DNA of 64,000 nucleotides from Ostrinia nubilalis (GCF_963855985.1 NC_087090.1:14568501-14632500), one strand, 5' to 3'. Numbered from the stretch's first letter, positions 37,219 through 49,774 are shown. Program-made: numbers and translations. Notes: generated from the sequence alone by a model not told the origin.

Positions 37219-38345
37219 GATCCCCTAGTGTTAAGCTTTAAGCATGTCAAATCTTTTAATTTTTGCTCAGTTGTTGATTAGGCCATTAAGTAAGTGCCTA
37301 TTTCATTACTCATTTGATTGTTAAGTAAGTACTAATTATAAATTAAGTTGCATAAACTAATCAAGTTGGCAAATACTTAACACGTTTAAAAATCAGATTT
37401 TATGGTTTGTACTGGTGTGATTCTGAAAATAAAGTTGATGATTACTTAAAAAGATAAAAATGTTTGGAATTTTTAACTGCCTAGCTACCTACCCTATAAT
37501 TTAAACACTGTAAACCCTTGAAAAAGAGGCTGACAATTCTTGCGCTGCTTCTTTCCAGCACTGGCCAAGTAAGTAAGTAGATACTTAATGTCCCGAAGCA
37601 GTAGTGGACAGTGGTAGGTTTATCACTAGGACGTGTAAAAGTACTTTTTTTAAAGCCTATTTGCAAAATAAAATGAGTTTTATTAGTTTTTTTGAGAGTT
37701 TTTAAATACAATCTGAATAAATAAAGTTACTAGGGAAATAAACATAGTCCAAAATATTAAGATGATGTTTTGTAGGCTTAGATTAATAAATCTAAGGCTA
37801 TTGATAAGTTAGGTAGACTAGCCTAAACATTCATTCGGTCCTTCTTATTTAAGATGAAGTAGGTACAACAAGACGATGGAAGCGATTGAATTTTCTTCAA
37901 TACTTAGTTTTAGTTTAGCAATTAGCATCACCACCAATTACCACGGTATCGAACCCATGATCATACCAACATTCATCATAGAGTATAGTACTTATTATAC
38001 CAAAAGGAAACATTCATGACTCGAATATTTTTATGAAGGAAGAGCCAACGACGACTGCCTACTAACGCCATCTGTTGTTAAAGTTTAGAATTTTTGTGGA
38101 GTCAAGTCACGCGTCCCAGTGTTCAGAGTTTGGAGGATTCAAATCTTCAAATAACGGGAAAAGATTCAGGAAAGAAAGTAGTAGATAGTTATTAAAACAC
38201 TAGTACCTACTAAAATAAATTATTAACTTTTAATTTTATGAGCACATGCTTTAAATCAATTTAAAATTGTCTATGAAATTGGCAAAAGCATAATGTGTCA
38301 AGGTAAAAGAAAAACACAAACTTTGTCTATGACAACTTGACAATC

Positions 38346-38362
38346 ATGGCGAGCACGTCGAG
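38346..38362 (+). CDS. TfIIB: TfIIB exon 1 (17 coding bases)
   Basis: Codes MASTS plus two bases of an Arg codon (AG|GTCTGT donor, phase 2). It is very short and far from any open frame, so it is missed by simple frame calling. The choice is supported by the exact phase match to exon 2 and by MASTSR being the start of fly TFIIB. Confidence 0.9.
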
Positions 38363-40591
38363 GTCTGTTTTTCTGATTTATTTTTATTCTTATTTCGTTC
38401 AAAAGCAAGTAATTTTACTATTGTACAGCAGAATAAAGTTAAATTTCGCTATGGCTTTACGTAAGTTGTCGTTGGTGGCAATTAAGTGAATAGCAGCGCA
38501 ATAATTGATACCTGATGGTGCGATTTCTACTTGTTGGGTGATTACTTACTTGAGCTACTTTCTTTGTGATTTTAGAATTGAAGCGAATAAAGTGGTGTGC
38601 TATGCTCATCCCGACGCCCCACTTATTGAGGACTACAGGGCAGGGGACATGATATGTTCGGAATGCGGTCTTGTAGTTGGTGACAGGTAAGTTTCGTTAA
38701 TTCTCGCGCATTTTGTAAAAGAAGTTTCATGGACATTGTAGGGTAGCTAAATTAAAAAAGAATTATTAATTAAGATTTACATTTATTTCATATTAATAAG
38801 TACTAAGATTATTATGATGCAGTAAATGTAAGTAAAGAATAACAAGGGCTAAACTGAAAACAAAATGGTCTTTTTTAGATGTTGTTTACACACTAAATTC
38901 CCAATGCATAAATTCCAAACTGTGTCTAATTGATTTTGAACAGAACCAATCACTGAATTGCGTTATAATATTAATGATTTCAGAGTTATAGATGTTGGGT
39001 CAGAGTGGCGTACGTTCAGCAATGAGAAATCAGGCGTGGACCCTTCCCGTGTTGGTGGGCCGGAAAACCCCCTATTGTCTGGAGGTGACCTGTCCACCAT
39101 CATTGGGCCCGGCAGAGGTGACGCTTCATTCGACAGCTTCGGAGTCTCCAAGTACCAGAACCGAAGGAACATCAGCAGCACCGACAGAGCCCTCATCAAC
39201 GCCTTCAGGGAGATAAACACAATGGCAGACAGGATAAACTTACCCAAAACTATTGTAGACAGGGCTAACAATTTGTTCAAACAGGTGAGTATTCTATCTA
39301 TACTAATATTATAAATGCGAAAGTAACTGTCTGTCTGTCACGCTTTCACGCCTAAACCACTGAACCGATTTTGATGAAATTTGGCAGGGAGATAGTTTGA
39401 GTCCCAGGAAAGGACATAGGATAGTTTTTATCCCGGTTTTTAAAACAGGGACGCGCGCGATAATGTTCCCGCGGCTTCGCCCGCGTGGCATTTTGTGTCA
39501 CAGAAAATGCCACGCGGGCGAAGCCGCGGGCGGAAAGCTAGTATTTTATAATTTTACACAAGTTCCCTGGCAAAATTTTAGTTTAATTGCATTATTATTG
39601 ACAGTTAACAAACACTTGCTGGCTTAATAAATATGTATCAGGTGATCCAATAAATTACCTACACCACTTATCATATTAATGTATTAAGTGTTTGGTTGGT
39701 ATAATATGTAAATTATATTGCCAAAGTAATTGTAAAAATATGTATGCAACTGATACTGTTCATTATCAGTTTGGATTTTTGTGAGACTTGTGAGTCCAAA
39801 GACTGGTTTTTAATTTTATTTTTCCTTATTTATTATATTTTCAGGTGCATGATGGCAAAAACTTGAAGGGAAGAGCGAATGATGCCATCGCATCTGCCTG
39901 TCTGTACATAGCTTGTCGACAGGAAGGAGTGCCTCGTACGTTCAAAGAAATCTGCGCTGTCAGCAAAATAAGCAAGAAAGAGATAGGCAGATGTTTCAAG
40001 CTCATCCTCAAGGCTCTGGAGACCTCGGTGGATCTGATTACAACTGCTGATTTCATGTCCCGGTTCTGTTCAAACCTGGGCCTGCCCAATTCGGTACAAA
40101 AGGCAGCCACGCATATCGCAAGGAAAGCTGGGGAGCTGGATATTGTGTCTGGACGCAGCCCTATCTCGGTCGCAGCAGCTGCTATCTACATGGCTTCACA
40201 GGTAAATTATTAAAATACTTATTTAAATTATACATATAGGTAGTTTATACAGTTTAAAATTGTGATAACTAATTAACAATGAAATTAACAGTTGAGTAGG
40301 TTGGATTATCTGATGAGGTTAATGGTATTTATTTACCATTAATTTAATTTGCAATTAGTCTAATGATCTCTTCTTAACTCTACACATAGAACATCTAGTA
40401 TTATACTGTACCTTTTTCAATAATTCCAGGCATCGGAAGACAAACGAAGCCAGAAAGAGATCGGTGACATCGCTGGAGTAGCAGATGTGACCATCCGGCA
40501 GTCTTACAAACTAATGTATCCGTTTGCTGCCAAACTGTTCCCCGATGACTTCAAGTTCGCAACTCCCATCGAGTTCCTCCCGCAGATGTGA
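38346..40591 (+). CDS. TfIIB: Transcription initiation factor IIB, complete gene span (5 exons)
   Basis: General RNA polymerase II initiation factor. It binds TBP-promoter DNA, recruits polymerase and helps select the start site, in the nucleus. Exons 38346-38362, 38576-38686, 38984-39284, 39845-40201 and 40430-40591 join through GT-AG introns into one frame of 315 residues, the same length as Drosophila TFIIB. In order: a zinc ribbon with ligands C14, H17, C33 and C36; the highly conserved B-reader/linker ([30 protein letters not shown]); cyclin fold 1 from about residue 110; and cyclin fold 2 from about residue 205, ending in a short acidic-to-hydrophobic tail. No residue of the ribbon is missing and no frameshift is seen. 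The start codon lies in CAATCATGG. The gene is divergent from tribbles and about 20 kb from it. Intron 3 carries a Helitron. Confidence 0.97.
38576..38686 (+). CDS. TfIIB: TfIIB exon 2 (zinc ribbon)
   Basis: Acceptor TTTTAG at 38575 and donor GTAAGT at 38687, phase 2 at both ends. Codes residues 6-43 with the ribbon CYAH...CSEC and ends VVGD plus a split Arg. An upstream ATG at 38505 gives a longer apparent frame, but that part is intron. Confidence 0.95.
38984..39284 (+). CDS. TfIIB: TfIIB exon 3 (B-reader, linker, start of cyclin fold 1)
   Basis: Acceptor TTTCAG at 38983 and donor GTGAGT at 39285, ending in phase 0 after KQ. Codes residues 43-143, including [17 protein letters not shown] and the [20 protein letters not shown] helix pair. 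Confidence 0.96.
39297..39541 (+). mobile_element. Non-autonomous Helitron in TfIIB intron 3
   Basis: Begins A|TCTATACTAATATTA and ends CTAG|T with a GC-rich hairpin just inside, the standard Helitron boundaries with insertion between A and T. Inside lies a perfect inverted repeat with 27-bp arms (39468-39494 and 39504-39530, 9-base spacer), so the 3'-end hairpin region is present twice in opposite orientation. It starts only 12 bases after the exon 3 donor, yet the splice site is intact. Confidence 0.88.
39845..40201 (+). CDS. TfIIB: TfIIB exon 4 (cyclin fold 1 to early fold 2)
   Basis: Acceptor TTTTCAG at 39844 and donor GTAAAT at 40202, phase 0 at both ends. Codes residues 144-262, from [10 protein letters not shown] through [20 protein letters not shown] to the repeat-2 helix [15 protein letters not shown]. 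Confidence 0.97.
40430..40591 (+). CDS. TfIIB: TfIIB exon 5 (C-terminus)
   Basis: Acceptor AATTCCAG at 40429, stop TGA at 40589-40591. Codes residues 263-315: [20 protein letters not shown], then KLFPDDF-type text and the terminal LPQM shared with fly TFIIB. Confidence 0.97.
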   Translation, partial: ASEDKRSQKEIGDIAGVADVTIRQSYKLMYPFAAKLFPDDFKFATPIEFLPQM

Positions 40592-41104
40592 GAGAGAGAG
40601 CCGAATAGTAATTGTACAGACACGTTTTACATTCTGACACATTTCAGCATTCTTTTGAAAGGTAACTTTTCACAAATATATTTAGCAAGAAGGAAAACAA
40701 ACTACAATGTTATTAACTTTGCAAGATTAGTGTATGATGTTAACGCTGTGAAAATAACAATGAACATGAAAATAATTATTACACAGTTTACTTAACTCAC
40801 TCAGTAGTTAACTCACAAAACAAAATGATATATTTTATTACTAGGCAGTGAATTATTGCACTAATTGCTGTTTTCTTTTAAATCATTTTCTGTCATTTAT
40901 TTTTTATTGCACTTGATCCGTTGGTCTCATTCTTTTACCTGCTCTTTCATTATTTTGTATTGAAAAATATAAAACACGATAATTTTTTTTAGAAGATTAG
41001 TATTCTTCATCTAATGCAAGTTACCTTAGTATGAATTACTATTATCTTATTTTTCTTTTTGATGTTTATGAGAGGTTATTTAAAATATTTAAATAATAAA
41101 TAAA
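40592..41104 (+). other. Probable TfIIB 3' untranslated region with AATAAA signals
   Basis: AT-rich non-coding sequence follows the stop. The first clustered polyadenylation signals are AATAAA at 41095-41100 and 41099-41104. Other AATAAA sites occur further on (for example near 43670), so a longer transcript cannot be excluded. Confidence 0.45.
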
Positions 41105-43826
41105 TTTGCACTTGTATTTCAAGAACAAAGTAATTTTAGTACTTTGGAGAGGTCCTTAGGATGTAAAAATATTTCTAAGGATCTTTATTTTCGGTTTAAG
41201 CTAAGCACTTATTGTAAAGCATTACGATTGGCATAACTAAATTATTTGTATTACACTTTTAGGTAGCAAAATATGTAGCAATAAGTTCAGCTAAAAATTT
41301 GTAGTCCGTTTCATTTACTAAGGAAGGAAAAAGATGTCCCTAATTAAAGAGGCAAGGAACATAAGGTTACAATTGCGATATTTTTCCATTACCAAGTTTA
41401 AGACAAGACTTAAAATGTAACACCAGCGTCTGGCATACGGATAAATGCAAAAATAACTAAATAAATAAAACTTTATTGTCACCGAACAGAAAAATAAACA
41501 CATACATAAACTCTATGCTTATGCACAGGCTGGGCAGACTCGAACCGCTTACCACCGTGGCATACACAGGCCTGCAATTTTGTTCGTCACCGTCCCTATT
41601 GCCATACAAAATTTTACATCTCATAAAAAGTATAAAACGTCAAATTTATGCCGCTTGTATGCCAGAAGCTTAAATCTGAAAATAATGTTGGGTTCCTACA
41701 CAATAAAACTACATGTATTCATTAATAATTACATATAATATTGTTGTTGAAACACATGTATTACTTACGATTCTCTGAATTGCATAGATGTAAGATTTTC
41801 TTGTGCATCCAACCGCCGTTGGATATGTGATGTATAAATAATATCTTGTTTGTTGTTAAGGTGGTATGTAATTTATAATGTTATAAAACGAAAACCGAAA
41901 AAAATACTTAGGATAGCGCTAGTTGTAGATGAAAGCATGTTGCCAGTACTGAAAGGGTAATGTTTGATGGTACCAAAATAAAATAATAAAACTGACTGTA
42001 ATCAAAGATGCCTTAAACCAATAGCTTTGTTAAAGATGCAGCAAATGTGACCATATTGCTTGTATGTAGTCATTGATCTATTTATACTTATAACAGTTGA
42101 CTCTTAGACCTATTCTCTGAAAGTAGTAATAGTCATAAATGATTATTGCATCATGTATTTTTATTGTAGTATTTTTCAATTAGCACATTATCAAGCAATG
42201 TGCAGCATGGCAACACTAAGATTACTGGTACCGAGTAACGTATGTGTTGCCCTTATTATATTCACGACGTTGTAACTTTTTACTATGTATTAAATATTAT
42301 AGATCCATGGCTAGATAAAGCATTGTTGTTACAATTTTAGTGAAATAGAAAAGAGAGATAGCCAATGATATTAAAGAACTATAGATATGTTACGTTCATA
42401 GAAATTACGATTTGAATCCGTGCCGAGCTATTCCAAATTGCACACATTGACAAATGTTACTGATAAGTGAAACAAAAGATACGAAATAGCACGCAAATGA
42501 AAGAGATAGCTATAGTTTTAACGATTCTGCACTAACTAATCTATGTCCGCAGCGCACGCATCCTTATCGCTCTAACGTCAAAACAAGATCGCTTTCTCTT
42601 TCTTAACTTGAACATGGCGCATGGCGTCTTGATTGTTTGCATAAATAATTGAAAATATAAATACTAAATAATTTTGCATAATCACATGTGGTAAGAGATC
42701 CCTTGTATTTTGTTTACTTTAGAGTCATAATTGGTACACTTTCGAAACACACACGATGGCATTTTTTATTTATTTTGGTAAGAACAGGAACTTACGGTGT
42801 GGTACGCACGCGATTGCGCACGACGCAGGCCACATGAAGACTAAACACAAGACGTCCCAATTGGGACGTATTTGAGTATTCACAGCGCGAGCGCTTATAA
42901 CATATCTGCTTTTGTTTTTATATAATATCATTGGAGATAGCAGATAAATATACAAAACTTTTGTTGACTTTTCTATCAGTTTTTGGTACAGAGTTTAAAT
43001 ATTGAGAATAATCTCATATCGCACTGGTCTCAATTTAGGATTAATAGTAGAAAACTAGCTTTTCTTTAATAAAAAATAATTATCCCTTAAAATAAATCGA
43101 CCTGTAATGTCTTTGTGTTAATATCGGGCTTGTGTTGCCTTTTGAAAAAAAGTCGATTTATTTTATTTTTTCGGGTTACTAAAGGAGTTTTCTATCCAAC
43201 ATTTTATAACAAATGTTTGGTCAAAAAAAAAATTATCCAGAAGAACAAAACAGATCGATCACACTTTTTATTTTACTTTTTCCACAAATGATACACAAAA
43301 AAATAATGTGTTGGCACCTTAAAAATTCAATTATCTTTGGGTTTTCTACATGACCGGGCATTATCGTGTGATTTGACAAAGTGGAAGACGACAACGTTCT
43401 TGTAACGCACATCTTTTGTGTTGTTCAAAGATTGCTTTGTTAATTGAAGTCCATTATCCACCCACTCGTTATTTACACGTATCGGACCTTACATATCTAC
43501 AAAAGTAAAGTTCATCATTAAAATGTTTGTTTAGAAATCTCCTACCACTAGAAAACGACTAAAGCATTTCTATTACGTGCTTTACATAACAGACTGTACT
43601 CTGTATTAATATGTTACTGTGGATGTGTATTGTAATTAGGTTTAATTTAGTTGTATGAATAACGCCACAAAATAAATAAATTTATATTTAAGAGAACGTT
43701 TGGTTTTCATTTTTACATCGCCTTCGCAACCAATACCGAGTGTGTTACTGATTTTAATCATTTTCAAATTATGTTAAGATTTAGATAAATTTAAAGTAGG
43801 TAAGTCCGCTCTATGGTATCCATTAC

Positions 43827-44868
43827 CATAGCTGGGCACCGTTAATCAAATAGTTAACTTCGTTAATCGTTAAACCGTTACTAAAAAACTTAACTTCGTT
43901 AAACGTTAAAACGTTACATTTCGGATGATTTAACGCAAGTTAACGTTAATCGTTAATCCGTTAACACGTGATAATAAAACGAAAAAAAAATATAGTATGC
44001 AAAGTTCAAATGATTTCGAAATCTTGTATCGCGCATGGAATTTATTCCTCTTTTATGTTTGCGCTACAGGCTTTTGAACTTATTTGAACCTTGCATAAGT
44101 ACAATTATTTTTTTTTCGTTTTAGTACAACTGCATTTCAGAATAAAAGCTTTTATTATAATTTTATTATACACTTTAGTTGTATCTCAATCTCAGAGCCT
44201 TGCCCTTGGTACAATTACAATACAATTTAGCACCAAAGTGCTCGAAAAGACAAATCCAACAAACCCAAACTCGATAAGTTTCCACCGTTTCGTTTATGAA
44301 TTCCTATGGCCGCCTCTTGACTCCATCATCAGAAGTTCAGAACCCTGGACAAGTGGACATCATCTAGTACTAAAGTGCTCAAAATGACAAATCCAACGAA
44401 CCCAAATTCGATGCGATTCCGCCGTTTTATTTAGGAGTTTCTATGGCCACCTCCTGACTCCATCATCAAACCAGCTCAATGGTACCATAACATTGGATTG
44501 TCATCGTACTTACATAAGTATACTCAGCTCAATCGGTTGACGAAAACTGGTCTTAAATTCAGTTGTAAATAAATAAAAAAAATATGCATTTTTTATATCG
44601 TTGCGTTGGTTACAAAAACTGTTGTTTTGGGTTCTGAAAGTTCTGGAAGCCCGAACGTACTTGTCAGAACGCGTTTTTCAGCGTGTCTGCTGTATGTTTT
44701 TGGTAAATAGTAGGTACTGGATTAACGATTAACGGACTTAGGATAATTTAACGGAAGTTAACGAGTCCGTTAACATTTTTAAAGTTAACTTAAAAGTTAA
44801 TCCGTTAATAGAAATGTTAACTTCGTTAATTAACGATTAACGGATTAACGAGTTAATGCCCAGCTATG
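43827..44868. mobile_element. Non-autonomous hAT element, CATAGCTGGGCA termini, with internal duplication
   Basis: A 1,042-bp element with perfect 12-bp ends CATAGCTGGGCA / TGCCCAGCTATG and an exact 8-bp duplication TCCATTAC (43819-43826, 44869-44876). The subterminal regions are dense in GTTAACG/CGTTAAC words. The centre holds two direct copies of about 95 bp (near 44230-44330 and 44370-44465) containing ACAAATCCAAC and TGACTCCATCATCA. The open frame from 44091 is inside this element and is not a gene. Confidence 0.92.
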
Positions 44869-45287
44869 TCCATTACCTATACTTATTTGCGAATATATTT
44901 TTCAATGACATAATGAGAAATAGAAGTTTCACTAATGAAACCAAAATAATAAAACTTGTCACTAAACTCTCGTAAATCCGAAAGGTCAAGTCGCTCAAAA
45001 AGTTAGACAAATCTGATACCTAAAGGTCATTCTAGTCTAGAACGAAACGTTCCCGAATCTCACAGGACATCGCGAGCGTGACTCGACTGGCGAGCGCCCA
45101 TCGGCCCTTCGCCCATACTAATGTCTGACACCGTTTGAGCGGCTCTTTAATCGGCCCTTTGCTTTGTGTAGTGATGGCGCAAGATGAAATAGTATGCCCT
45201 ATATTTTAATAACTTAAATAATTATGATTCATAGAAAATACCTATCATATAAACCGATAAATGAGTGATGTCATTTGACTGAAACGT

Positions 45288-45344
45288 AAGGCCCGGTTGA
45301 CACCAAAGCGGATCGAAGAAGTATCGGGCTATCAAACCGGGCCT
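45288..45344. repeat. Small inverted repeat, AAGGCCCGGTTGA / TCAAACCGGGCCT
   Basis: A 57-bp unit with 13-base arms and one mismatch. It probably represents a reduced MITE. No target duplication is clear. Confidence 0.5.
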
Positions 45345-46181
45345 CAGTGAGGAGCCGCCAAAAAAATGCGGACTTTTCCTTGCCCATACTATAAATTTAT
45401 TATTCCTCTGAAAATGAACATTACGCATTTCCGAAAGATTTTTTATCAATTCCGATCCTTTCATATTTTGCTTTCTTAAACATAATTATAGAAACAGACT
45501 TCATAGAAGTTCTTAAAACTTTATTAATTGCTTGTTTCAAAACAATACTGTACAAAAACACCGATTATTGTTATAGTTACGTTTAAATGGTGCAAACCAG
45601 GATTAAACTTTTTTTTTTAATACAAAAAAATTAACAAACAGCGGCAGCAGGTGCTTATTTTATACTACTCAAGAACAACACTAAAGTCATTCGTAGTGAA
45701 CTGGGAAGTAGTTCGTCACACTCATTTGAAAGTTAATAGTTTTGGGCGACAAACATTCTAATGCTCATCACATAAAACTGGAGGACCGTTAACTTATGCG
45801 GTAAACCGTGAAACAACGTGTTGATTGTGAAGTCCACACAACGACGTTCAAACCAGAAGAAATTGACGCTCTACAAGTTAAAAGTTATTTAATTGAAACA
45901 GACATTGCTCTACCGAAATTCCGAGAATGGGCTATGAGTAGTAATAAGAACCTAAATAAGTAACAAGCCCTATTACTAGTATTAGAGCTAGTCACCAGCG
46001 GATTATTGAAGGAAAATTCTTAAGTTGGCTGACACCACCAATTTCGTGAGATTCAAAAAGCGATTTTACTTAGTACAATTAAACCGAATTTTACATTTAA
46101 TTTAAAACTTAATTAGTTTCAGGGCATTTTATTATTATTATGGTATATTTATAGTACTCGTAGTCATAATATTTAAACCAA

Positions 46182-46600
46182 ATGAACTTTATAATTTCAG
46201 TCAGAAACAACCCATCTCACATTTGCATTCATACAAACAAAGAGTTACGAAACTCGATCAATCTGCTACGCGGATTTTCCAAAACGCTACGGGCTACGAG
46301 CGTGCACGATATTCTACGAATTCGCCGCTACGTTCCATTCCAATTCAAATTCAGTAGCGCGTCAAACGCGGCGAGCTACGGACGCATACGTAACGTTGCG
46401 CCGCGAAAAAATACACGCGCGTATTTACGCTCGCTGCCATTCAACCTTTAATCCTATTAAAAAACAAACGCGGATGTGTCAGTGACCGTATCAATCGATA
46501 ATGGGATAATCCAGTGATCAGTAATTAATATGTGGTTAGAAGTTTTCGTAGTTTAAAGTTACGTGTGGAAAATGCTTTTGGAAAATGTGAGTTTGGAAAA
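46182..46600 (+). promoter_or_regulatory. Promoter and 5' untranslated region of the glycoprotein gene
   Basis: A CpG-rich patch (46250-46440) with repeated GCTACG words precedes the signal-peptide exon. An initiator-like TCAGT lies at 46479-46483, about 120 bases before the ATG at 46601. No TATA box stands at the expected distance. The open frames here have no family resemblance. Confidence 0.4.
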
Positions 46601-46682
46601 ATGTTGAGGGCGTCCCGCGCGCGATGCACGCACCTCGGATGGCTGTGGATACTGTACATTTGCACTGTGGACGGATACATAG
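46601..46682 (+). CDS. Putative secreted/cell-surface glycoprotein, exon 1 (signal peptide)
   Basis: The 27 codons from ATG 46601 give a classic signal peptide: a basic start MLRASRARCTH, a hydrophobic core LGWLWILYICTV, then the polar DGYI. The exon ends ATAG|GTAAAT after one base of the next codon (phase 1). The exon at 58789 begins with exactly the two bases (AA) needed to complete a codon, giving Glu, and is the next coding-looking exon downstream on this strand. The joined protein reads ..VDGYI-E-IVEEQQCHDYG... Pairing across a 12.1-kb intron is an inference from phase, order and sense (a sequon-rich ectodomain needs a signal peptide). Confidence 0.6.
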
Positions 46683-47849
46683 GTAAATACATTATAAATT
46701 CATGTTTTCTAATTAGTCTCCTCAACCCGTCTGGCCAGCGTGGGGAGTACAGGCCAAATCCCCAAATGGAGGATTTTTCAGGTAAATTAGATAGAATGTG
46801 CTCCTGTAGTGAAGATTAAAATAAATGACCTGATGATGAAGTTATCTATTTACCTACTTATTAAGCATACTTATTACTTACGTATCCATCTCTAGATTTG
46901 AAATTAAATCTTTAGGTCATAACGACGTTTAAGTTATTTCAGTTTTCGAAAAGTTGCGCAATTAGAGCTTACATGGGGTAAGCTTTACTAAGCATGGTGT
47001 TGGTGGCAATGGCTATGCCATTATTTTTTAGCTTTGACATTCTTCTAGGATTTTGTTAAGATTTGAGTGATTTACTATTAAAATATTAATAATTAATTTA
47101 TTAATTTTTATTTAGTTAATAGCAATAATTTTGCTCTATTTCGCAATATTATGGAAACTTTTCAAACAATTTGTACCTACTTGTTGTTATATTAATTTAA
47201 AATTACTTCTATAATGAACTCTATTGAAATGTTTCATGCGTATTTCAGTTCCTATTATAGACTCAGTGATGTCAAGTCTAAGTTTATGTTCTCAATATTT
47301 TTGCAATAAAGTTAGCCATTTCTAAGAAATCGTAAATAACCGTCGTAGCTTGGCTTTTTGTACTCATAAATTAATAAACTAGAGCAACACCTTTATTGTA
47401 GTTTTCTGATTAGGATCTACGGTATTATATGAACTACCTTCAAAACTCTACTCAAAGATAAGCATAGAGTCAAGCCTGTCCTATGATTGGTTGAATTTCA
47501 ATGTTTTAGGTAAGCTCGAATTTATGCTACAAATTACTACACCATAGAGAAGCTTTGTAGTACAAAGTTTGTACTAATTTTTAACTGACTTAAAAAAAGG
47601 AGGAGGTTCTCAATTCGACTGTATGTTTGTCTTACATGCATATTCCGATTCGTACATTACTCGGTGTCATACGTAAACACAACAAATGACTGTGTATCAA
47701 TAACGTAATTAAGACTTTAAATTGGCAAATTGCTTACTACAGTGACAGATGTATTCAACCCTTAATCAAATCACTATTCAGTGTTGGAATATCTGGGATC
47801 ACGTGGCAACACCACTGACAAATGGTGTCAACCCTAAACTACCGCGGGG

Positions 47850-48636
47850 TAGTGATGGGGAAAAATATCGATATTTAGACGGATTTCAATGTCAACTTTT
47901 GCCTGGCACATGGCAAAAATCTTCAGTTTAGTGACTTTAAATACTTTAGTTTATAGTTTTAGTTAGTTAAAATGTACAATTTAGAGAGTTTAAACATGCT
48001 TACTTAGGTTTAGTTTTAGTATTTTATTACTTTTTTTTATTTTTACTTGCTACGTTATTATTATACTATGATAGTGGTGATCGACTGACGATAGACTATC
48101 TATATGATCTATAATTTTATTTTCCATATAACTATCAACAGATACTCCGGAGTTGTTTACGATTTGTTTATGTTACGTCATTATTATTGTTTGATTAGTA
48201 CGTTTTATAGCTTTTTTATGGATTATTACTCTATGAATAACAATGTCTGTATTGTTTAGAGTTAGACGGTGCTCGTGGTGTGTCTATGTATAGATTATTA
48301 TTTTATTTAATATTCGATTGACTTATAAAACTCAACTTCAATTTTAGCAAATAAAAAGAACAAGAGGGCTAATATGTGATTTATCGAATTTAATTTTTAT
48401 GGGCTCCACTATATGAAAAAGAAATCAAAAGTAGGTATTTCAAGTACCGTTTACTACTGAAGTATGGTGTTTGTTTTTTAATATCTGAATCATTAGGATA
48501 CGATTTTTCATTGAAAATAAAAACTGAATGTTACTTAACAGAAGTAGATAAATTTTGGCTTACATTAATCAGTGAAGTTGTTTAGTGTTATATTTTTAAA
48601 ACCATAGATACAACTTTTTTTCTCTGGACATCACTA
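47850..48636. mobile_element. Possible degraded hAT element, TAGTGATG termini
   Basis: TAGTGATG and CATCACTA form short inverted ends 787 bp apart. The flanking octamers CCGCGGGG and CCGCGTAG match at six of eight positions. The short termini and imperfect duplication make this only a candidate. Confidence 0.35.
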
Positions 48637-49236
48637 CCGCGTAGTAATTTCAAATTTCGTGCAGATAATTATTTCGTACAGAGCTGTATGACAGACGGGC
48701 GCACGGAGGGTGATATTTTTTATATGTGCCAGTAGAATGCTTGGTATAAAGTATTTTGTATTAGAACGATCGATGGCGTAACGGTGGGGAGAGCCCATTG
48801 TGTTGTTCAATAGTATTGATCTGTAAACGTAAAATAAATTTGCAAAATAAATCTCTAAGGAATCCATGAATAGAGTTGAATGACGACTCTTTTTCACTGC
48901 CGAAAACGCAATTATCTTTTTAGTACCTACTTATTTAAAATATCACAGAGAAAGATAAAAGAACAGTTTATTGTAAGTTTCTTTGGATTTTTCCTTAAAC
49001 GTAATGTAATAAAATAAGAGAAAAAATAGCAATAAGCAAATACCTACATAACATTATCATCTAACTACTCTAAACATAATATTAAGCAAACATCTTAAAC
49101 TAATGTACTAATAACTTACAAAAAAAGCTTCTAGTAAGTTCTTTGGCGAAGTTAGGAAAATTTAAGTTCAGCTAGCTACATAATTATATTATCTTTCAGA
49201 CAATTAATATCTCTCAGACTCATAATAATATTAACG

Positions 49237-49285
49237 ATTTGCTACGAAAGCTCAAGGACAGCTTCCTCGAGCTTTCGTAGCAAAT
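49237..49285. repeat. Hairpin: 17-bp perfect arms, 15-base loop
   Basis: ATTTGCTACGAAAGCTC (49237-49253) pairs perfectly with GAGCTTTCGTAGCAAAT (49269-49285). It is isolated, with no target duplication, and of a size compatible with a small-RNA precursor stem or a mini-foldback. Confidence 0.75.
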
Positions 49286-49386
49286 GTGTTGCCACTGCTA
49301 TCTACAACTTTGCGTGTTCCCGCGGTGTTAGCCTCAAATCTAATGTTAATACGTAATCTTACTTTAAATGCAAGGACAGTGTCTAC

Positions 49387-49774
49387 GTAGTAGGGATGTT
49401 ATGGATATGTAGTTTCGGTTATGGATACCTACGGTTACGGATATAGGAATAATATTATACCGGTTTCGGTTACGGTTACGGATATCTGTGCTTTAGAATC
49501 CAATTTGCAATAGTTGTCCAACACGGTTCTTTCATGGCCGCACACTTTACATCGAAAAAAAGTAATAAAAAAAGAAAAATTGTTACTAGATGGCATTATA
49601 AAGGTAAATCAGGCTGTTATTATGCCTTTACTTATAATGCTATACAAAAAACAATTTAAACTGCCTACATCCGAAACTATCCGAAACTTTTGAATCGGTT
49701 ACGGTTTCGGATATTTTTTTATTTCGGATATTCGAAAGTTTCTGTTACGGTTACGGATGTCCATTACATCCCTG
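49387..49774. mobile_element. hAT-like element rich in GGTTACGGATA words
   Basis: The left end contains TAGGGATGTTATGGATAT and the right end ATGTCCATTACATCCCT. The flanks share GTGTCTA with the eighth base different (49379-49386, 49775-49782). The interior repeats GGTTACGGATA in both orientations. The left boundary is uncertain by about four bases. Confidence 0.65.

Larger units (their letters stand above)
18301..38345. other. Gene-free intergenic stretch between tribbles and TfIIB
   Basis: No coding exon was recognised in these 20 kb, which separate the divergently transcribed tribbles and TfIIB genes. It is AT-rich and contains numerous mobile-element pieces (listed separately) and many short (TAGG)n / (CCTA)n runs such as those near 18800, 19385 and 25540. 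The gaps between listed elements show nothing I can identify. Confidence 0.7.
41105..46181. other. Gene-free stretch between TfIIB and the glycoprotein gene
   Basis: No exon was recognised. Besides the hAT element at 43827 and a small inverted repeat at 45288, the stretch contains only AT-rich sequence with poly-A/T runs. The early part may be extended TfIIB 3' untranslated sequence. Confidence 0.6.

Noticed and set aside
44091..44387. 98-codon open frame
   Set aside because: Lies wholly inside the non-autonomous hAT element at 43827.
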